Source of the DNA: Tardiphaga sp.
GTDB lineage: Bacteria > Pseudomonadota > Alphaproteobacteria > Rhizobiales > Xanthobacteraceae
Assembly: GCA_030147505.1 (NCBI GenBank)
Contig: JASBVG010000105.1
Span: forward strand, 1 to 64,000
DNA length: 64,000 nt
Direction: 5' to 3'
Shown: piece after piece, positions 17,640-26,836 of the stretch
Layout: the number at the start of each line of letters is the position of its first letter
How positions within the stretch are numbered: position 1 is the first letter of the stretch
The notes under the pieces: generated by a model
The model's input: the letters and a program-made list of their open reading frames with translations, nothing else
The model's database searches: none
Told to the model about the DNA's origin: nothing
Program-made: the position numbers and the translations under genes

Positions 17640-17960
17640 ATGAAGAAGGCAGCTGTTATCCTTGCCTCGGTCGTGGCGATCGGCGCGATGGCCGTGAGCC
17701 TGCCAGCAGAAGCACATGGCTGGCGCCATGGTTGGGGGCCGGGCCCGGCGATCGGTTTCGGACTCGCCGCGGGAGCACTCGCCGCTGGCGTAGCAGGGGC
17801 GTATGGCCCCTATTACGGTCCTCGATATTATTACGGTGGGCCGCGCTACTATGGCTATTACGGTCCGCGATATCGACCTGCTTATTACGGCGGCTATTAT
17901 GGCCCGCGTTATTATGGATATGGTGGACCGCGCTATTATCGCACTTACGGCTACTGGTAA
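17640..17960 (+). CDS. Exported Gly/Tyr-rich protein
   Basis: 106 residues. Signal peptide MKKAAVILASVVAIGAMAV up to about residue 25 (cleavage near AEA-HG), then a Gly/Ala segment (GFGLAAGALAAGVAGAYG) and a tail built from repeats of the type YYGPRYYG/YYGG. GGGAG lies 9 nt before the ATG. The composition predicts an extended, low-complexity surface or periplasmic protein. Similar GY-rich secreted proteins are frequent in Bradyrhizobium-like genomes without assigned function. Confidence 0.8.
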   Translation: MKKAAVILASVVAIGAMAVSLPAEAHGWRHGWGPGPAIGFGLAAGALAAGVAGAYGPYYGPRYYYGGPRYYGYYGPRYRPAYYGGYYGPRYYGYGGPRYYRTYGYW

Positions 17961-18036
17961 GCCTTTTGGGCGGCCGGCAAGACGAGGCTCGAAGCGGCTG
18001 CTTCGGGCCTTGTGGCGGATGGCGATTCCAGAAGAG

Positions 18037-18225
18037 CTATCGCCTTGTCGCACTGCGCGTCGGACGCGGTGTGACAAACTCATTCCATTCCGTCGCGCGG
18101 ACTTTTTCTATCACGGCTTCATAGTAGCCTTCGCGTTCACGCCGAAGTTTCGCCTGGTTCTCGCGAAACTGAACGACGTGCTTCTCGATATCGGCGCGCG
18201 CCGAGAGTATCGAATCTTCTTCCAT
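18037..18225 (-). CDS. Small protein with REREGYYEAV tail motif
   Basis: 62 residues, nearly all charged helix. Residues about 13-45 (DIEKHVVQFRENQAKLRRER, then EGYYEAVIEKVRA) align without gaps to the C-terminal end of the 146-residue protein encoded at 19484-19924 (DIAQRVATFKARQMTLNRER, then EAYYDSVQARIRT). The shared pattern argues that both are real genes of one family. Function unknown. The ribosome binding site is a weak AAGAGA. Confidence 0.6.
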   Translation of the reverse strand: MEEDSILSARADIEKHVVQFRENQAKLRREREGYYEAVIEKVRATEWNEFVTPRPTRSATRR

Positions 18226-18475
18226 TCTTTTTCTCTTGTTGTCGTCTCGCCGTTGAGGCTCTCGGAACGTTTTCCGTCGGATTGTGGCGTCATTACAGCG
18301 ACGTAAAATCCGCTATATTAGACTGCAGGTATTCGGGTGCCATAAACGTTCTGCTTCTGAAAACGTTCCCTTTAAGCGGTGGGAATCGGCACCATGTGGT
18401 TTAGGAAGCGTCACGTCGCTCGGCTATAACAGCGACCGCAAACCGGCCATGTTGGCTGGCCGAACCGGAGTGCAC

Positions 18476-18682
18476 ATGAGCAAGCAGGCAATGCGTGAGG
18501 AGGCCGAGCGCCTCATCCGCGAGTCGCTGGAGCGTAAGACGGTCGTGGTGAAGCAGGGCGATACCCGCATTCTATCGACCTGTGGCAAATGCGGTGCCCC
18601 GAACAAGGTGTCAGCCCCCAAGGGGGTCACGCGGGTCGAATTTACCTGCAAGGAGTGTAGTCATACGCAGGTCACGCTATGA
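18476..18682 (+). CDS. Small zinc-ribbon protein
   Basis: 68 residues. An N-terminal charged helix (REEAERLIRESLERKT) is followed by two CxxC knuckles, C36/C39 (CGKCGAPN) and C58/C61 (CKEC), spaced for a rubredoxin-like zinc ribbon. The ATG has GGAG 6 nt upstream. This architecture is compatible with nucleic-acid or protein binding; no specific role can be assigned. Confidence 0.72.
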   Translation: MSKQAMREEAERLIRESLERKTVVVKQGDTRILSTCGKCGAPNKVSAPKGVTRVEFTCKECSHTQVTL

Positions 18683-18841
18683 GTGTACTGCATAGCGGCG
18701 CAAGATTTGCTTTGTATTTTGCTATATCCGGGATCATGATTGCTCCCCGTCGCTGCGGGCTGCCGATGGAAAAGCAATCACAGGGTGTGAAACCTTAACC
18801 TTTGGACTGGTATCCGGTGCTGCTGGGTTTTGGGGACGACA

Positions 18842-19090
18842 ATGCGTTTTCGCGTATCGAGTGTTTTGGGACTCCTGGTTCTTTCCGGTGTCGCGCCGGC
18901 TGCTGCGCAGTCAATTCGGACATCCGAACCGCTGGTTCTGGCTCCTTATGAGAGCGCGCTGGTCTACGATGGCTCATGCTCGGCCGGAAAAGTGCTGAAA
19001 GTAACCGGTGCAATTCGAGGCCTGCGGCGCAAAAAGGCCTGTGTTGCAATAGGAGAGGCTCAGGCCTCCCTAGGCGCTGCCATTCAGTGA
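18842..19090 (+). CDS. Small exported hypothetical protein
   Basis: 82 residues. Signal peptide RFRVSSVLGLLVLSGVAPAA, cleavage predicted near AAA-QS. The mature part (IRTSEPLVLAPYESALVYDG, then SCSAGKVLKVTGAIRGLRRK and KACV) contains two cysteines that could form a disulfide. The ATG at 18842 has GGGGA 6 nt upstream and is preferred over the in-frame TTG at 18830. I recall a DUF of this type in rhizobia but cannot name it with certainty. Confidence 0.65.
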   Translation: MRFRVSSVLGLLVLSGVAPAAAQSIRTSEPLVLAPYESALVYDGSCSAGKVLKVTGAIRGLRRKKACVAIGEAQASLGAAIQ

Positions 19091-19169
19091 GTTTCGCTCG
19101 TTAATCTCTCGCTAAGGATGTGCTCAGCGCGCTGCCTCCGAGAGGCGAGGCAGATGATAGCCTCGCGCC

Positions 19170-19373
19170 ATGATCGGTCTTGTACCAGTCTCCGCGGTTC
19201 TTGCGTTGGAAACAGCGCGCAGCGTTCGGCCGCCGGCGACCATCGACGGCAATGACGACGCCCAGCGAAACTATTGGGCGTATCGGTTGGGCATTTCTTC
19301 GGAGGATCTCAGCGCCGCCATCGAAGTCGTTGGTCCCTCGGTCGCAGCTGTTCGTCGCCATCTTGGCAAATAG
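19170..19373 (+). CDS. DUF3606-like small protein
   Basis: 67 residues. Residues about 25-66 match the DUF3606 pattern: DGNDDAQRNYWAYRLGISSE, DLSAAIEVVGPSVAAVRRHL. Proteins of this family are small, soluble and of unknown function. The start is uncertain because no ribosome binding site is visible before the ATG at 19170. Confidence 0.65.
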   Translation: MIGLVPVSAVLALETARSVRPPATIDGNDDAQRNYWAYRLGISSEDLSAAIEVVGPSVAAVRRHLGK

Positions 19374-19483
19374 CCCCCGCTTGGTCATTCGATCGGCCGT
19401 GTACAAGCCGATCTAGGGCGAACGTTCCGCCGGAGATAGAGACGAGGCGCTTAGGAATAGAGCAATGGGAGGTTGCTCTGTCC

Positions 19484-19924
19484 TCACCGCCTGTCGGAGC
19501 CGGTATCGTTCATCAACGATGTGCGAATGCGGGCCTGTACGCTGTCATAATAGGCTTCGCGCTCGCGATTGAGGGTCATCTGCCGTGCCTTGAAGGTCGC
19601 GACGCGCTGCGCGATGTCGGAACGCTCGGACGCAGCGGAATATCGAGGCGAGCGCTTGGGCAGATCGGCGGCAATATCGGCTGGCATAGGGATGCCAGTC
19701 TCGATGCCAACTGGCGCTATATCCGCGATTGGTTCACCGGTCGCTTGATGCATCTCGACGATGTCGGGGGCTGGCGACAAGTAGTCGGCCTCAGAGGTTG
19801 CAAAAGTCCTGCTGGACGCCAGCCCGAACTTGCTTGCTGCTGCCGGATGTGCCGCGGCTACCTGCTGAACAAACGCCAGCGTTTGTGCCACCAACCGGTC
19901 ACGCTCTTCTTTCCAAGATGCCAT
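19484..19924 (-). CDS. Hypothetical protein with REREAYYDSV tail
   Basis: 146 residues. An N-terminal helix (KEERDRLVAQTLAFVQQVAA) and a Pro/Ala-rich linker precede a C-terminal helix that is paralogous to the 62-residue protein at 18037-18225. GGGA sits 8 nt before the ATG at 19924. No signal peptide, membrane segment or catalytic motif. Function unknown. Confidence 0.65.
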   Translation of the reverse strand: MASWKEERDRLVAQTLAFVQQVAAAHPAAASKFGLASSRTFATSEADYLSPAPDIVEMHQATGEPIADIAPVGIETGIPMPADIAADLPKRSPRYSAASERSDIAQRVATFKARQMTLNREREAYYDSVQARIRTSLMNDTGSDRR

Positions 19925-20074
19925 GACGCGTTCCCTAGCCCGGCATCATTCTCATGGCAGCATCGAACTTTCGTCAACCTTACCGGGTTGCCGGCTAACT
20001 CCGTGGATGAGTGGTCGTCTGTCCTTGCAGCTCATTAACGATATCGATAGTCCAGAACGACAAGGGAGATTGCC

Positions 20075-20314
20075 ATGACCAAGTTTGATCTGGACTCACT
20101 GAGCATTGAAGAACTCGCCGCGCTGCGCGACCATGCAACGGACAAGCTCGCAGAGAAAGTCGCCGCACGTCAGGCGGAACTCGAAGCGGAACTCGAAAAG
20201 TTGGCTCAGCACGGCAAGGTCACCAAGAAGTCACCAGCAACGCCGGTCGCGAAGTCCAGGAAGGACGAAGCCAAGGCAGATTTGTCGGCCGTGGATGTGT
20301 CGCGCGCCGCTTGA
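20075..20314 (+). CDS. H-NS-like protein lacking the DNA-binding domain
   Basis: 79 residues. The N-terminal coiled coil (DLDSLSIEELAALRDHATDK, then a charged helix) resembles the oligomerisation domain of the full-length H-NS-like protein encoded 178 nt downstream (DLKTLSIPELLSLRDDIDKQ). After residue 50 there is only a short basic/Ala tail, with no TWTGRGxxxxWL-type DNA-binding segment, and I find none in other frames before the next gene. GGGAG lies 6 nt before the ATG. By analogy with truncated H-NS relatives it might modulate its neighbour through mixed oligomers (inference). Confidence 0.8.
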   Translation: MTKFDLDSLSIEELAALRDHATDKLAEKVAARQAELEAELEKLAQHGKVTKKSPATPVAKSRKDEAKADLSAVDVSRAA

Positions 20315-20492
20315 CGCCGACTGCGCTGCAAGATTTCTGGGGACGGCAGTCTTTGCGACTCGCGAGACTTCGATCATGCGGCGGTGCTTGCACACCGCCG
20401 AGATTTGATATGTCTGTTTTAGATGCACATGCCCGGGCGCGCGTTTTGTGCGCCATCAAGAGGAGCATGCTCATATTATTCCGGAGTGAGTA

Positions 20493-20819
20493 ATGTCGCC
20501 GCCCGATCTAAAGACTCTTTCCATTCCCGAGTTGCTGTCGCTGCGGGACGATATCGACAAGCAGCTGTTGCTCCATCGGGCGGAGTTACAAGCACAGCTC
20601 GCCCAGATTGGTAATGTGAATGGCAAGGGCGGTCCGACACGTGGGGTCAAGATCGCTCCGAAATACAGACACCCCCAGACAGGCGAGACCTGGACGGGCC
20701 GCGGCGGTGTCGCCGGGTGGCTGGCCAAGGAAATCGCAGCCGGTCGCAAACGCGAAGACTTCCTCATTGAAAAACCGAGCCGCAACAGAGCGAGTAACGG
20801 GCGCGGCAAGGACAAGTAA
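20493..20819 (+). CDS. H-NS family nucleoid-associated protein
   Basis: 108 residues. N-terminal coiled coil (residues 5-40) for oligomerisation, a Gly/Lys linker, and the conserved C-terminal DNA-binding domain at about 55-93 (PKYRHPQTGETWTGRGGVAG, WLAKEIAAGRKREDFLI). This is the HvrA/H-NS type that binds AT-rich DNA and silences transferred or accessory genes. GGAG sits 6 nt before the ATG. It is paired with a truncated paralogue upstream. Confidence 0.92.
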   Translation: MSPPDLKTLSIPELLSLRDDIDKQLLLHRAELQAQLAQIGNVNGKGGPTRGVKIAPKYRHPQTGETWTGRGGVAGWLAKEIAAGRKREDFLIEKPSRNRASNGRGKDK

Positions 20820-20908
20820 GAATTCGGCGATGATGACGGCGCGGGTGGTACCGAATGGCCGTCTGCGGCATTGTCGTATTGGCATTCTCATTCGGACGAC
20901 ATGACCTC

Positions 20909-21670
20909 ATGAAGGTGGCAGATATTCGTAGCGGCGTGGAGATGCTCGGTGAGCTCATCGCCGAAGCGCGTGTGATCGTGCCGTTTACCGGCGCGGGAAT
21001 CTCAACCGAAACAGGCATTCCCGACTTTCGTTCGCCGGGAGGTCTTTGGACACGCAACAGACCGATTCCTTTCGATGAGTTCGTCGCCGATCAGGATGCG
21101 CGTGACGAAGCCTGGCGGCGCAGATTCGCCATGGACGAAGTCTTCTCAGCGGCAAGGCCGGGTCGCGGTCATCTCGCACTGGCGGCGCTCTATAGGGCTG
21201 GAAAGATTCCGTCCGTCATCACGCAGAACATCGACAATCTGCATCAGGCATCGGGCTTCGCGTCGGACGATGTGATCGAACTTCATGGCAATACGACCTA
21301 CGCACGCTGTATCGGCTGCGAAACACGATACGAAATGCAATGGGTGAAGACGCGTTTTGCTGAAGAAGGATGTGCGCCGGATTGCAACACGTGCGGCGCA
21401 CCGGTGAAGACGGCGACAATCTCGTTCGGTCAAGCAATGCCTGAAGACGAAATGCGTCGCGCTGCCGAGTTGTCGCAGCGCTGCGATCTTTTCATCGCAA
21501 TCGGATCATCACTTGTCGTTTGGCCTGCCGCAGGATTCCCGCTGATGGCGAAGCATGCAGGTGCCAGGCTTGTGATCATCAACAATGAAGCGACCGAACA
21601 AGACCGACATGCGGATCTAGTCATCCATCACGATATCGGCGAAACGCTCGGTCCGTTCGTTCGAAACTGA
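20909..21670 (+). CDS. Sir2-family NAD-dependent protein deacetylase
   Basis: About 253 residues. Class III deacylase that removes acyl groups from lysines using NAD. Motifs: GAGIS (28-32), IPDFRSPGGLW, TQNIDNLHQ (105-113), catalytic H126 (ELHGNT), zinc site C134/C137 and C159/C162, and GSSLVVWPA in the Rossmann domain. I prefer the ATG at 20909 because the product then begins about 25 residues before GAGIS as in other bacterial sirtuins; ATG 20855 is an alternative giving an 18-residue extension. No acetyl-CoA synthetase or acetyltransferase lies nearby. Confidence 0.94.
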   Translation: MKVADIRSGVEMLGELIAEARVIVPFTGAGISTETGIPDFRSPGGLWTRNRPIPFDEFVADQDARDEAWRRRFAMDEVFSAARPGRGHLALAALYRAGKIPSVITQNIDNLHQASGFASDDVIELHGNTTYARCIGCETRYEMQWVKTRFAEEGCAPDCNTCGAPVKTATISFGQAMPEDEMRRAAELSQRCDLFIAIGSSLVVWPAAGFPLMAKHAGARLVIINNEATEQDRHADLVIHHDIGETLGPFVRN

Positions 21671-21867
21671 TGCGGGACTGATTCTTTGCACCGCAAGCTG
21701 TTCATAGCTCGCATCGTGTTCGTTTTTTGTCTTTGCTGAGCAGTCGGCAGTGTTATCTTCGAATCGCAGGAGATTCGCACCGCATCGTCGAGCAAAGGTC
21801 TCGATGAGGCATGTGAAATAGCGCTGACCTCGGGCTGGCAGCGCAATTGATAGTGGGATCCGGGGCC

Positions 21868-22515
21868 ATGGGGTCGGATGCATTTGAGTCGAAGCGTGGG
21901 CTGATGCCCGGTGCTGGGGCGTCGCGCTCGTCGGGCGAGAATCCCGGCAACGCACAGCGATCCTCAGTCGATCCGTTCGCGGGCGAGGGCTCGGCAGTCG
22001 ATCTCGTCGAGATTCGCGGCGTCATCAAATGGTTTGATGCCTCCAAAGGCTATGGTTTCATCATCCCTGACAATGGCGCGGCAGACGTGCTGCTGCATGT
22101 CACCGTGCTGCGCCGCGACGGCTTTCAGACGGCATATGAAGGTGCGCGCATCGTTGTCGAATGCGTTCAGCGCGCGAAGGGATATCAAGCGTTCCGGGTC
22201 GTCTCGATGGACGAGACGACAGCGATTCATCCGGCGCAGATGCTGCCGCCGCGGACCCATGTCACGGTGACCGCGACCAGCGGTCTCGAGCGTGCGCAGG
22301 TCAAGTGGTTCAATCGCCTCCGCGGTTTCGGCTTCCTGAGCTGCGGCGAGGGGACGCCCGACATTTTTGTCCACATGGAAACGCTGCGCCGCTATGGCAT
22401 GACAGAGCTGCGTCCGGGCCAGTATGTGCTGGTTCGTTTCGGGCCGGGCTCGAAAGGCATGATGGCCGCCGAGATCCAGCCGGAAGGCGGTGCTCCCGGC
22501 TTCTCGTCGCATTGA
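21868..22515 (+). CDS. Double cold-shock-domain protein
   Basis: 215 residues with two cold-shock domains, at about 49-115 ([19 protein letters not shown]) and 143-206 ([19 protein letters not shown]), each with an RNP1-like KGYGFI or RGFGFL motif and an RNP2-like LLHVTVL or IFVHMETL. The N-terminal 45 residues are disordered. Two-domain CSD proteins are typical of alphaproteobacteria and bind single-stranded nucleic acid. ATG 21868 is chosen over the upstream TTG 21847. Confidence 0.92.
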   Translation: MGSDAFESKRGLMPGAGASRSSGENPGNAQRSSVDPFAGEGSAVDLVEIRGVIKWFDASKGYGFIIPDNGAADVLLHVTVLRRDGFQTAYEGARIVVECVQRAKGYQAFRVVSMDETTAIHPAQMLPPRTHVTVTATSGLERAQVKWFNRLRGFGFLSCGEGTPDIFVHMETLRRYGMTELRPGQYVLVRFGPGSKGMMAAEIQPEGGAPGFSSH

Positions 22516-22684
22516 CGTCGAATCGTAAGTGACGTCGTCGAAGTTCCGTTTCGACCTTGCATCTGCTCCAGTTTTGGCGGTTTTCACGCGCCTGTGCTGT
22601 GCAGCACACTGGCGTCTGGAGGCCGGTGCAGGGTAGGGTTCGCGGGCCCGGCACGTCGCATGGGTCGCTTCTGGAATCCCATCG

Positions 22685-23191
22685 ATGACCGGCTTCGTTC
22701 GCTCCGCTTTCTTGTCCTCGCTTCGCGATGTGCTGCCCGCACGTTTGCTGTCGCTGTTCGCGCTCCTGTTTGGGCTTTCGTTGGTTCTTCAGGCCGCAGG
22801 CGCCGCGGAGCTTCAGCCATTGGAGATCGCGACCAAGTCCGGCGTACGGATGTTCTCGGTGGAGATGGCGACCACTGACGAAGAGCGGGCCAAGGGCCTC
22901 ATGTACCGCAGGGAGTTGGCCGATGGTCGGGGTATGCTGTTCGATTTCACACCCGAACAGACGATCTCGATGTGGATGAAGAACACCTATATTTCGCTCG
23001 ACATGATTTTCATTGGCACGGATGGCCGTGTGACACGGGTCGCCGAGAATACCGAACCAGAATCGACGCGAATCATCTCATCGGGAAACCCGGCGAAAGC
23101 AGTGCTCGAAGTCATTGCAGGCACCGCGCGGAAGTACGGCATTGCTCCGGGGGACCAGGTGGTGCACCCGCTGTTTAAGAAGCGCCGGTAG
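22685..23191 (+). CDS. DUF192 family exported protein
   Basis: 168 residues. An N-terminal hydrophobic segment (residues 18-40, ending AAGAAE) looks like a signal peptide or anchor. The remainder is a DUF192 domain: [60 protein letters not shown]. The family is widespread and of unsettled function. tRNA-Pro follows 61 nt downstream. Confidence 0.9.
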   Translation: MTGFVRSAFLSSLRDVLPARLLSLFALLFGLSLVLQAAGAAELQPLEIATKSGVRMFSVEMATTDEERAKGLMYRRELADGRGMLFDFTPEQTISMWMKNTYISLDMIFIGTDGRVTRVAENTEPESTRIISSGNPAKAVLEVIAGTARKYGIAPGDQVVHPLFKKRR

Positions 23192-23252
23192 CAAATAAGC
23201 TCCGGAGGAGCCTTGCTGCCCCCTCCGTAAGCGTGTATCGACACCGCAATGG

Positions 23253-23329
23253 CGGGGTATAGCGCAGCCTGGTAGCGCGGCGGTTTTGGGTACCGCAGGT
23301 CCGAGGTTCGAATCCTCGTGCCCCGACCA
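23253..23329 (+). tRNA. tRNA-Pro (UGG)
   Basis: Acceptor CGGGGTA pairs with TGCCCCG (one T-G pair), discriminator A, encoded CCA at 23327-23329. Anticodon stem GCGGT/ACCGC encloses loop TTTGGGT with anticodon TGG at 23287-23289. T-arm GAGGTTCGAATCCTC and D-arm AGCGCAGCCTGGTAGCGC are canonical. Confidence 0.98.
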
Positions 23330-23381
23330 CCAAGCCCAAGAATCGTTACATTTTCAGATCGCACCAAACCCGCGGCGGTGG

Positions 23382-24566
23382 CTATTCAGCTGCTTTGGAC
23401 GGTGCTTCCACCGGTTTGGTGGCCTCGGTCGCTACGGGCTTTGGCAGCGGCTTATCCTGTTTCTTTGACCACGAGATATAATAGGCCACAAGGGTCATGA
23501 TCGCGATGCCGGCGATGCTGACGAAGAGCTGCGCCAGAAACGAGCCGGAGGACATCATCAGCTGGAAATGACCGACGAAGGATAGGAACACCCCGACGCA
23601 GAACACGGCGAGAGATTGCTGGCCGCATTTGATGAGCGGGCGAAACACGGGCCATTCCAGGCCCTTCCATTCCTTCGGCACAAAACGCGTAACGAAAAAT
23701 GCAATGATCACGAAGTGCAGCACACGATATGGCGCGAGATTGGTCTTGTCGTTCGGGTTGAAGGCATCGAACAGCCAGTTCGGCATGATCATGTGGCCAT
23801 AGTCCGGGAAGCGGCCGGCCATGGTCATCACCAGCGCGAACAATAGATAGGCGACGCCAAAATACAGCAGCACCTTGGAACGGATGACCGAGCGCGACTC
23901 CAGCGCGCCGCCGAGCGCGAACCAGGCGCCGAACACGAACAGGAGCTGCCAGGTGAACGGGTTGAAATACCAGACGCCATAGGGATAGGCGGGTAGATTC
24001 CAGCCGAACTGGCGGGCGGCGAAATACAGTGCCAATGACGCCAGCATGGTGAGGTCCGGCTTGCGCAGCATCATCCAAAGCACCGGCGGGAAGAAGCCCA
24101 TCAGCACGATATAGAGCGGCAGCACGTCGAGATTGAGCGGCTTGAACTTGAGCAGGAGGCCGTTGGTCAGCGTCTGGATCGGATTGTCGACAAGGCCGGC
24201 AACGTTGAACTCGTTGATGATGTCAGGGTCGTTGTAGCGCTGTGCCACCCAGCCGATGGCGGCAATGTAGATCACGAACAAAATGACGTGGGCGACGTAG
24301 AGTTGCCAGACCCGCTTGGTCAGGCGGGTCGCCCCGACAATGAAGCCGCGTTCCAGCATCATCTTGGCGTAGACGAAGGATGCGGTGTAGCCGGAGATGA
24401 AGACGAACAGGTCAGCCGCGTCGGAGAAGCCGTAGTTCCGGGTCGTGACCCAGTTCACCACATTGTCCGGGATATGATCGAGGAAGATCGCCCAATTGGC
24501 GATGCCACGGAACAGGTCCAGCCGCAGGTCTCGGCCTTTAGGGGGGAGTGTGGCGTGGATTTCCAT
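23382..24566 (-). CDS. opgC: OpgC, glucan succinylation membrane protein
   Basis: 394 residues, polytopic with about ten transmembrane helices. The N-terminus (RDLRLDLFRGIANWAIFLDH, then NYGFSDAADLFVFISGYTAS) is the OpgC family signature; the family belongs to the wider acyltransferase-3-like group and transfers succinyl groups to osmoregulated periplasmic glucans. The C-terminus is a Pro/Lys-rich cytosolic tail. The ATG at 24566 directly precedes the conserved region; longer upstream frames lack similarity. No opgG/opgH is in the window. Confidence 0.92.
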   Translation of the reverse strand: MEIHATLPPKGRDLRLDLFRGIANWAIFLDHIPDNVVNWVTTRNYGFSDAADLFVFISGYTASFVYAKMMLERGFIVGATRLTKRVWQLYVAHVILFVIYIAAIGWVAQRYNDPDIINEFNVAGLVDNPIQTLTNGLLLKFKPLNLDVLPLYIVLMGFFPPVLWMMLRKPDLTMLASLALYFAARQFGWNLPAYPYGVWYFNPFTWQLLFVFGAWFALGGALESRSVIRSKVLLYFGVAYLLFALVMTMAGRFPDYGHMIMPNWLFDAFNPNDKTNLAPYRVLHFVIIAFFVTRFVPKEWKGLEWPVFRPLIKCGQQSLAVFCVGVFLSFVGHFQLMMSSGSFLAQLFVSIAGIAIMTLVAYYISWSKKQDKPLPKPVATEATKPVEAPSKAAE

Positions 24567-24787
24567 GAAGACCGCTTTGGAAGCCGGATGGGTGGAGCAG
24601 TTTGGAACGCTGATCAGGATAGCCTGTTTGCGGCCCCGATTGTCACGGTGCCGGGGACCGAATATACACCTTACCGAGCCGCCAAACGACGGAATCGCAG
24701 GTAAATCTTCGTGAAAACTGGATATACCAGCCCGGTCGTTTTCACCACATTGTCGCAGTGTCGCATCTTCGAAAGCTGTCCCATCCC

Positions 24788-25093
24788 ATGACCGCACGTA
24801 TCTTCAAGGCCGCCAAGAACGCCATGCAGTCCGGAATGGCCAAGACCCGCGATTGGCAGCTCGACTACGAGCCGGAGCAGGCGCGGGTGATCGAGCCCCT
24901 GATGGGCTGGACTTCCTCCACCGACATGAAGCAGCAGCTTTCGCTGCATTTCGACACCAAGGAAGACGCCATCGCCTATTGCGAGCGCGAGGGGATCGCT
25001 TATCAGGTGATCGAGCCGAAGGCACGGATCGAGCGCAAGGTCGCCTATGCCGACAATTTTGCCTTCGGTCGGCAGGAGCCGTGGTCGCACTGA
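24788..25093 (+). CDS. NDUFS4-like NADH dehydrogenase accessory subunit
   Basis: 101 residues. Matches the ETC complex I NDUFS4 family of alphaproteobacteria: ARIFKAAKNAMQSG, WQLDYEPEQARVIEPLMGWT, QLSLHFDTKEDAIAYCEREG and the C-terminal YADNFAFGR. This accessory subunit sits at the NADH-oxidising arm of complex I and is usually encoded away from the nuo operon, as here. The ATG at 24788 gives the usual length. Confidence 0.93.
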   Translation: MTARIFKAAKNAMQSGMAKTRDWQLDYEPEQARVIEPLMGWTSSTDMKQQLSLHFDTKEDAIAYCEREGIAYQVIEPKARIERKVAYADNFAFGRQEPWSH

Positions 25094-25221
25094 TCGGCTG
25101 CCGGTCTCCCCGTAGCGCGTCCAAAAGTTAGGCTTGCGCGGCCGCGACGCGCAATGACACCATCCCGTGCCCCGCCAGTGGGCCGGGCAAACAAGAAACG
25201 GATTGCAGGAAACAGGAGCCG

Positions 25222-26826
25222 ATGGCCCTTCGCTCAACGCTCGATTCCAGTTCGGCTGAATTCAAACGTAACGTCGAGGCCATGCAGGCGCAGGTGGCCG
25301 AGCTCAAGGACAAGCTCGGCGCCGTCGCGGACGGCGGCGGCGAAGCGGCTCGCACCAAGCACACCTCGCGTGGGAAGATGCTGGCGCGCGAACGCGTCGA
25401 TCTGCTGATCGATCCCGGCACGGCCTTTCTCGAACTTTCACCGCTCGCGGCGAACGGCCTCTATGGCGGTGACGTGCATTCGGCCAGCATCGTCACCGGC
25501 ATCGGCCGCGTGTCCGGCCGCGAATGCATGATCGTGGCCAATGATGCGACCATCAAGGGCGGCACCTATTATCCGATGACCGTGAAGAAGCATCTGCGTG
25601 CCCAGGATATCGCACGGCAGAACAATCTTCCTTGCATCTACATGGTCGATTCCGGAGGCGCCTTCCTGCCGCAGCAGGATGAGATATTCCCGGACGAGCG
25701 ACATTTCGGCCGCATCTTCTACAATCAGGCGCAACTGTCGGCTCAAGGCATTCCGCAGATCGCCGTAGTGATGGGCTCCTGCACCGCTGGCGGCGCCTAT
25801 GTGCCGGCGATGTCCGACGAGAGCATCATCGTGCGTAATCAGGGTACGATCTTCCTCGGCGGGCCGCCGTTGGTGAAGGCTGCGACCGGCGAAGTGGTGA
25901 GCGCCGAGGAGTTGGGGGGCGCCGACGTGCATTCGCGCCAGTCGGGCGTTACGGATCACTATGCACAGAACGATGCCCATGCCATCGGGCTCGCGCGAAA
26001 GATCGCGGCGACGTTCAAGCCGACGCAGCGTGCAGCCTGGAACCTGAAGCCCATTCGCGATCCCCTCTATGCCGCCGATGAACTCTATGGCGTCATTCCG
26101 GCCGATCAGCGCAAGCCGTTCGACATGCACGACATCATCGCGCGCATCGTCGATGGCTCCGAATTTGACGAGTTCAAGAAGCTCTACGGCACCACGCTGA
26201 TCACGGGCTTCGCACATATCTGGGGCTTTCCGGTCGGGATCATCGCGAACAACGGAATCCTGTTCAGCGAGAGCTCGCTGAAGGGCGCGCATTTCATCGA
26301 GCTGTGCTGCCAACGGAACATTCCGCTGGTGTTCCTGCAGAACATCACCGGCTTCATGGTCGGCAAGAAATATGAGGCCGGCGGCATTGCGCGCGACGGC
26401 GCCAAACTGGTGACGGCCGTCGCGACGGCGAACGTGCCGAAATTCACCATCGTCGTTGGCGGATCCTATGGTGCCGGCAATTACGGCATGTGCGGTCGCG
26501 CCTACTCACCGCGCTTCCTGTGGATGTGGCCGAACGCCCGTATCTCGGTGATGGGCGGCGAACAGGCGGCGATGGTGTTGAGCCAACTCCGCCGCGACAA
26601 TATCGAGGCCAAGGGCGGCACCTGGTCGACCGAGGAAGAGGAAGCGTTCCGCAAGCCGACACGCGACCAGTTCGAAAACCAGGGCAGCCCGTATTACGCG
26701 ACGGCGCGGCTATGGGATGACGGCGTGATCGATCCCGCCGATACGCGTCTCGTGCTTGGTCTCGGTTTGTCCGCTGCGGCCAACGCGCCGGCCGAGCCGA
26801 CGCGTTTCGGTCTGTTCAGGATGTGA
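25222..26826 (+). CDS. mccB: Methylcrotonoyl-CoA carboxylase beta subunit
   Basis: 534 residues, carboxyltransferase of the acyl-CoA carboxylase family. With the alpha subunit it carboxylates 3-methylcrotonyl-CoA in leucine degradation. Motifs: [40 protein letters not shown] (first oxyanion region), and [20 protein letters not shown] (second). The substrate assignment relies on family resemblance plus the neighbouring biotin carboxylase and HMG-CoA lyase. AGGAG precedes the ATG. It lies 10 nt upstream of mccA. Confidence 0.93.
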   Translation: MALRSTLDSSSAEFKRNVEAMQAQVAELKDKLGAVADGGGEAARTKHTSRGKMLARERVDLLIDPGTAFLELSPLAANGLYGGDVHSASIVTGIGRVSGRECMIVANDATIKGGTYYPMTVKKHLRAQDIARQNNLPCIYMVDSGGAFLPQQDEIFPDERHFGRIFYNQAQLSAQGIPQIAVVMGSCTAGGAYVPAMSDESIIVRNQGTIFLGGPPLVKAATGEVVSAEELGGADVHSRQSGVTDHYAQNDAHAIGLARKIAATFKPTQRAAWNLKPIRDPLYAADELYGVIPADQRKPFDMHDIIARIVDGSEFDEFKKLYGTTLITGFAHIWGFPVGIIANNGILFSESSLKGAHFIELCCQRNIPLVFLQNITGFMVGKKYEAGGIARDGAKLVTAVATANVPKFTIVVGGSYGAGNYGMCGRAYSPRFLWMWPNARISVMGGEQAAMVLSQLRRDNIEAKGGTWSTEEEEAFRKPTRDQFENQGSPYYATARLWDDGVIDPADTRLVLGLGLSAAANAPAEPTRFGLFRM

Positions 26827-26836
26827 GGCGAGAACG

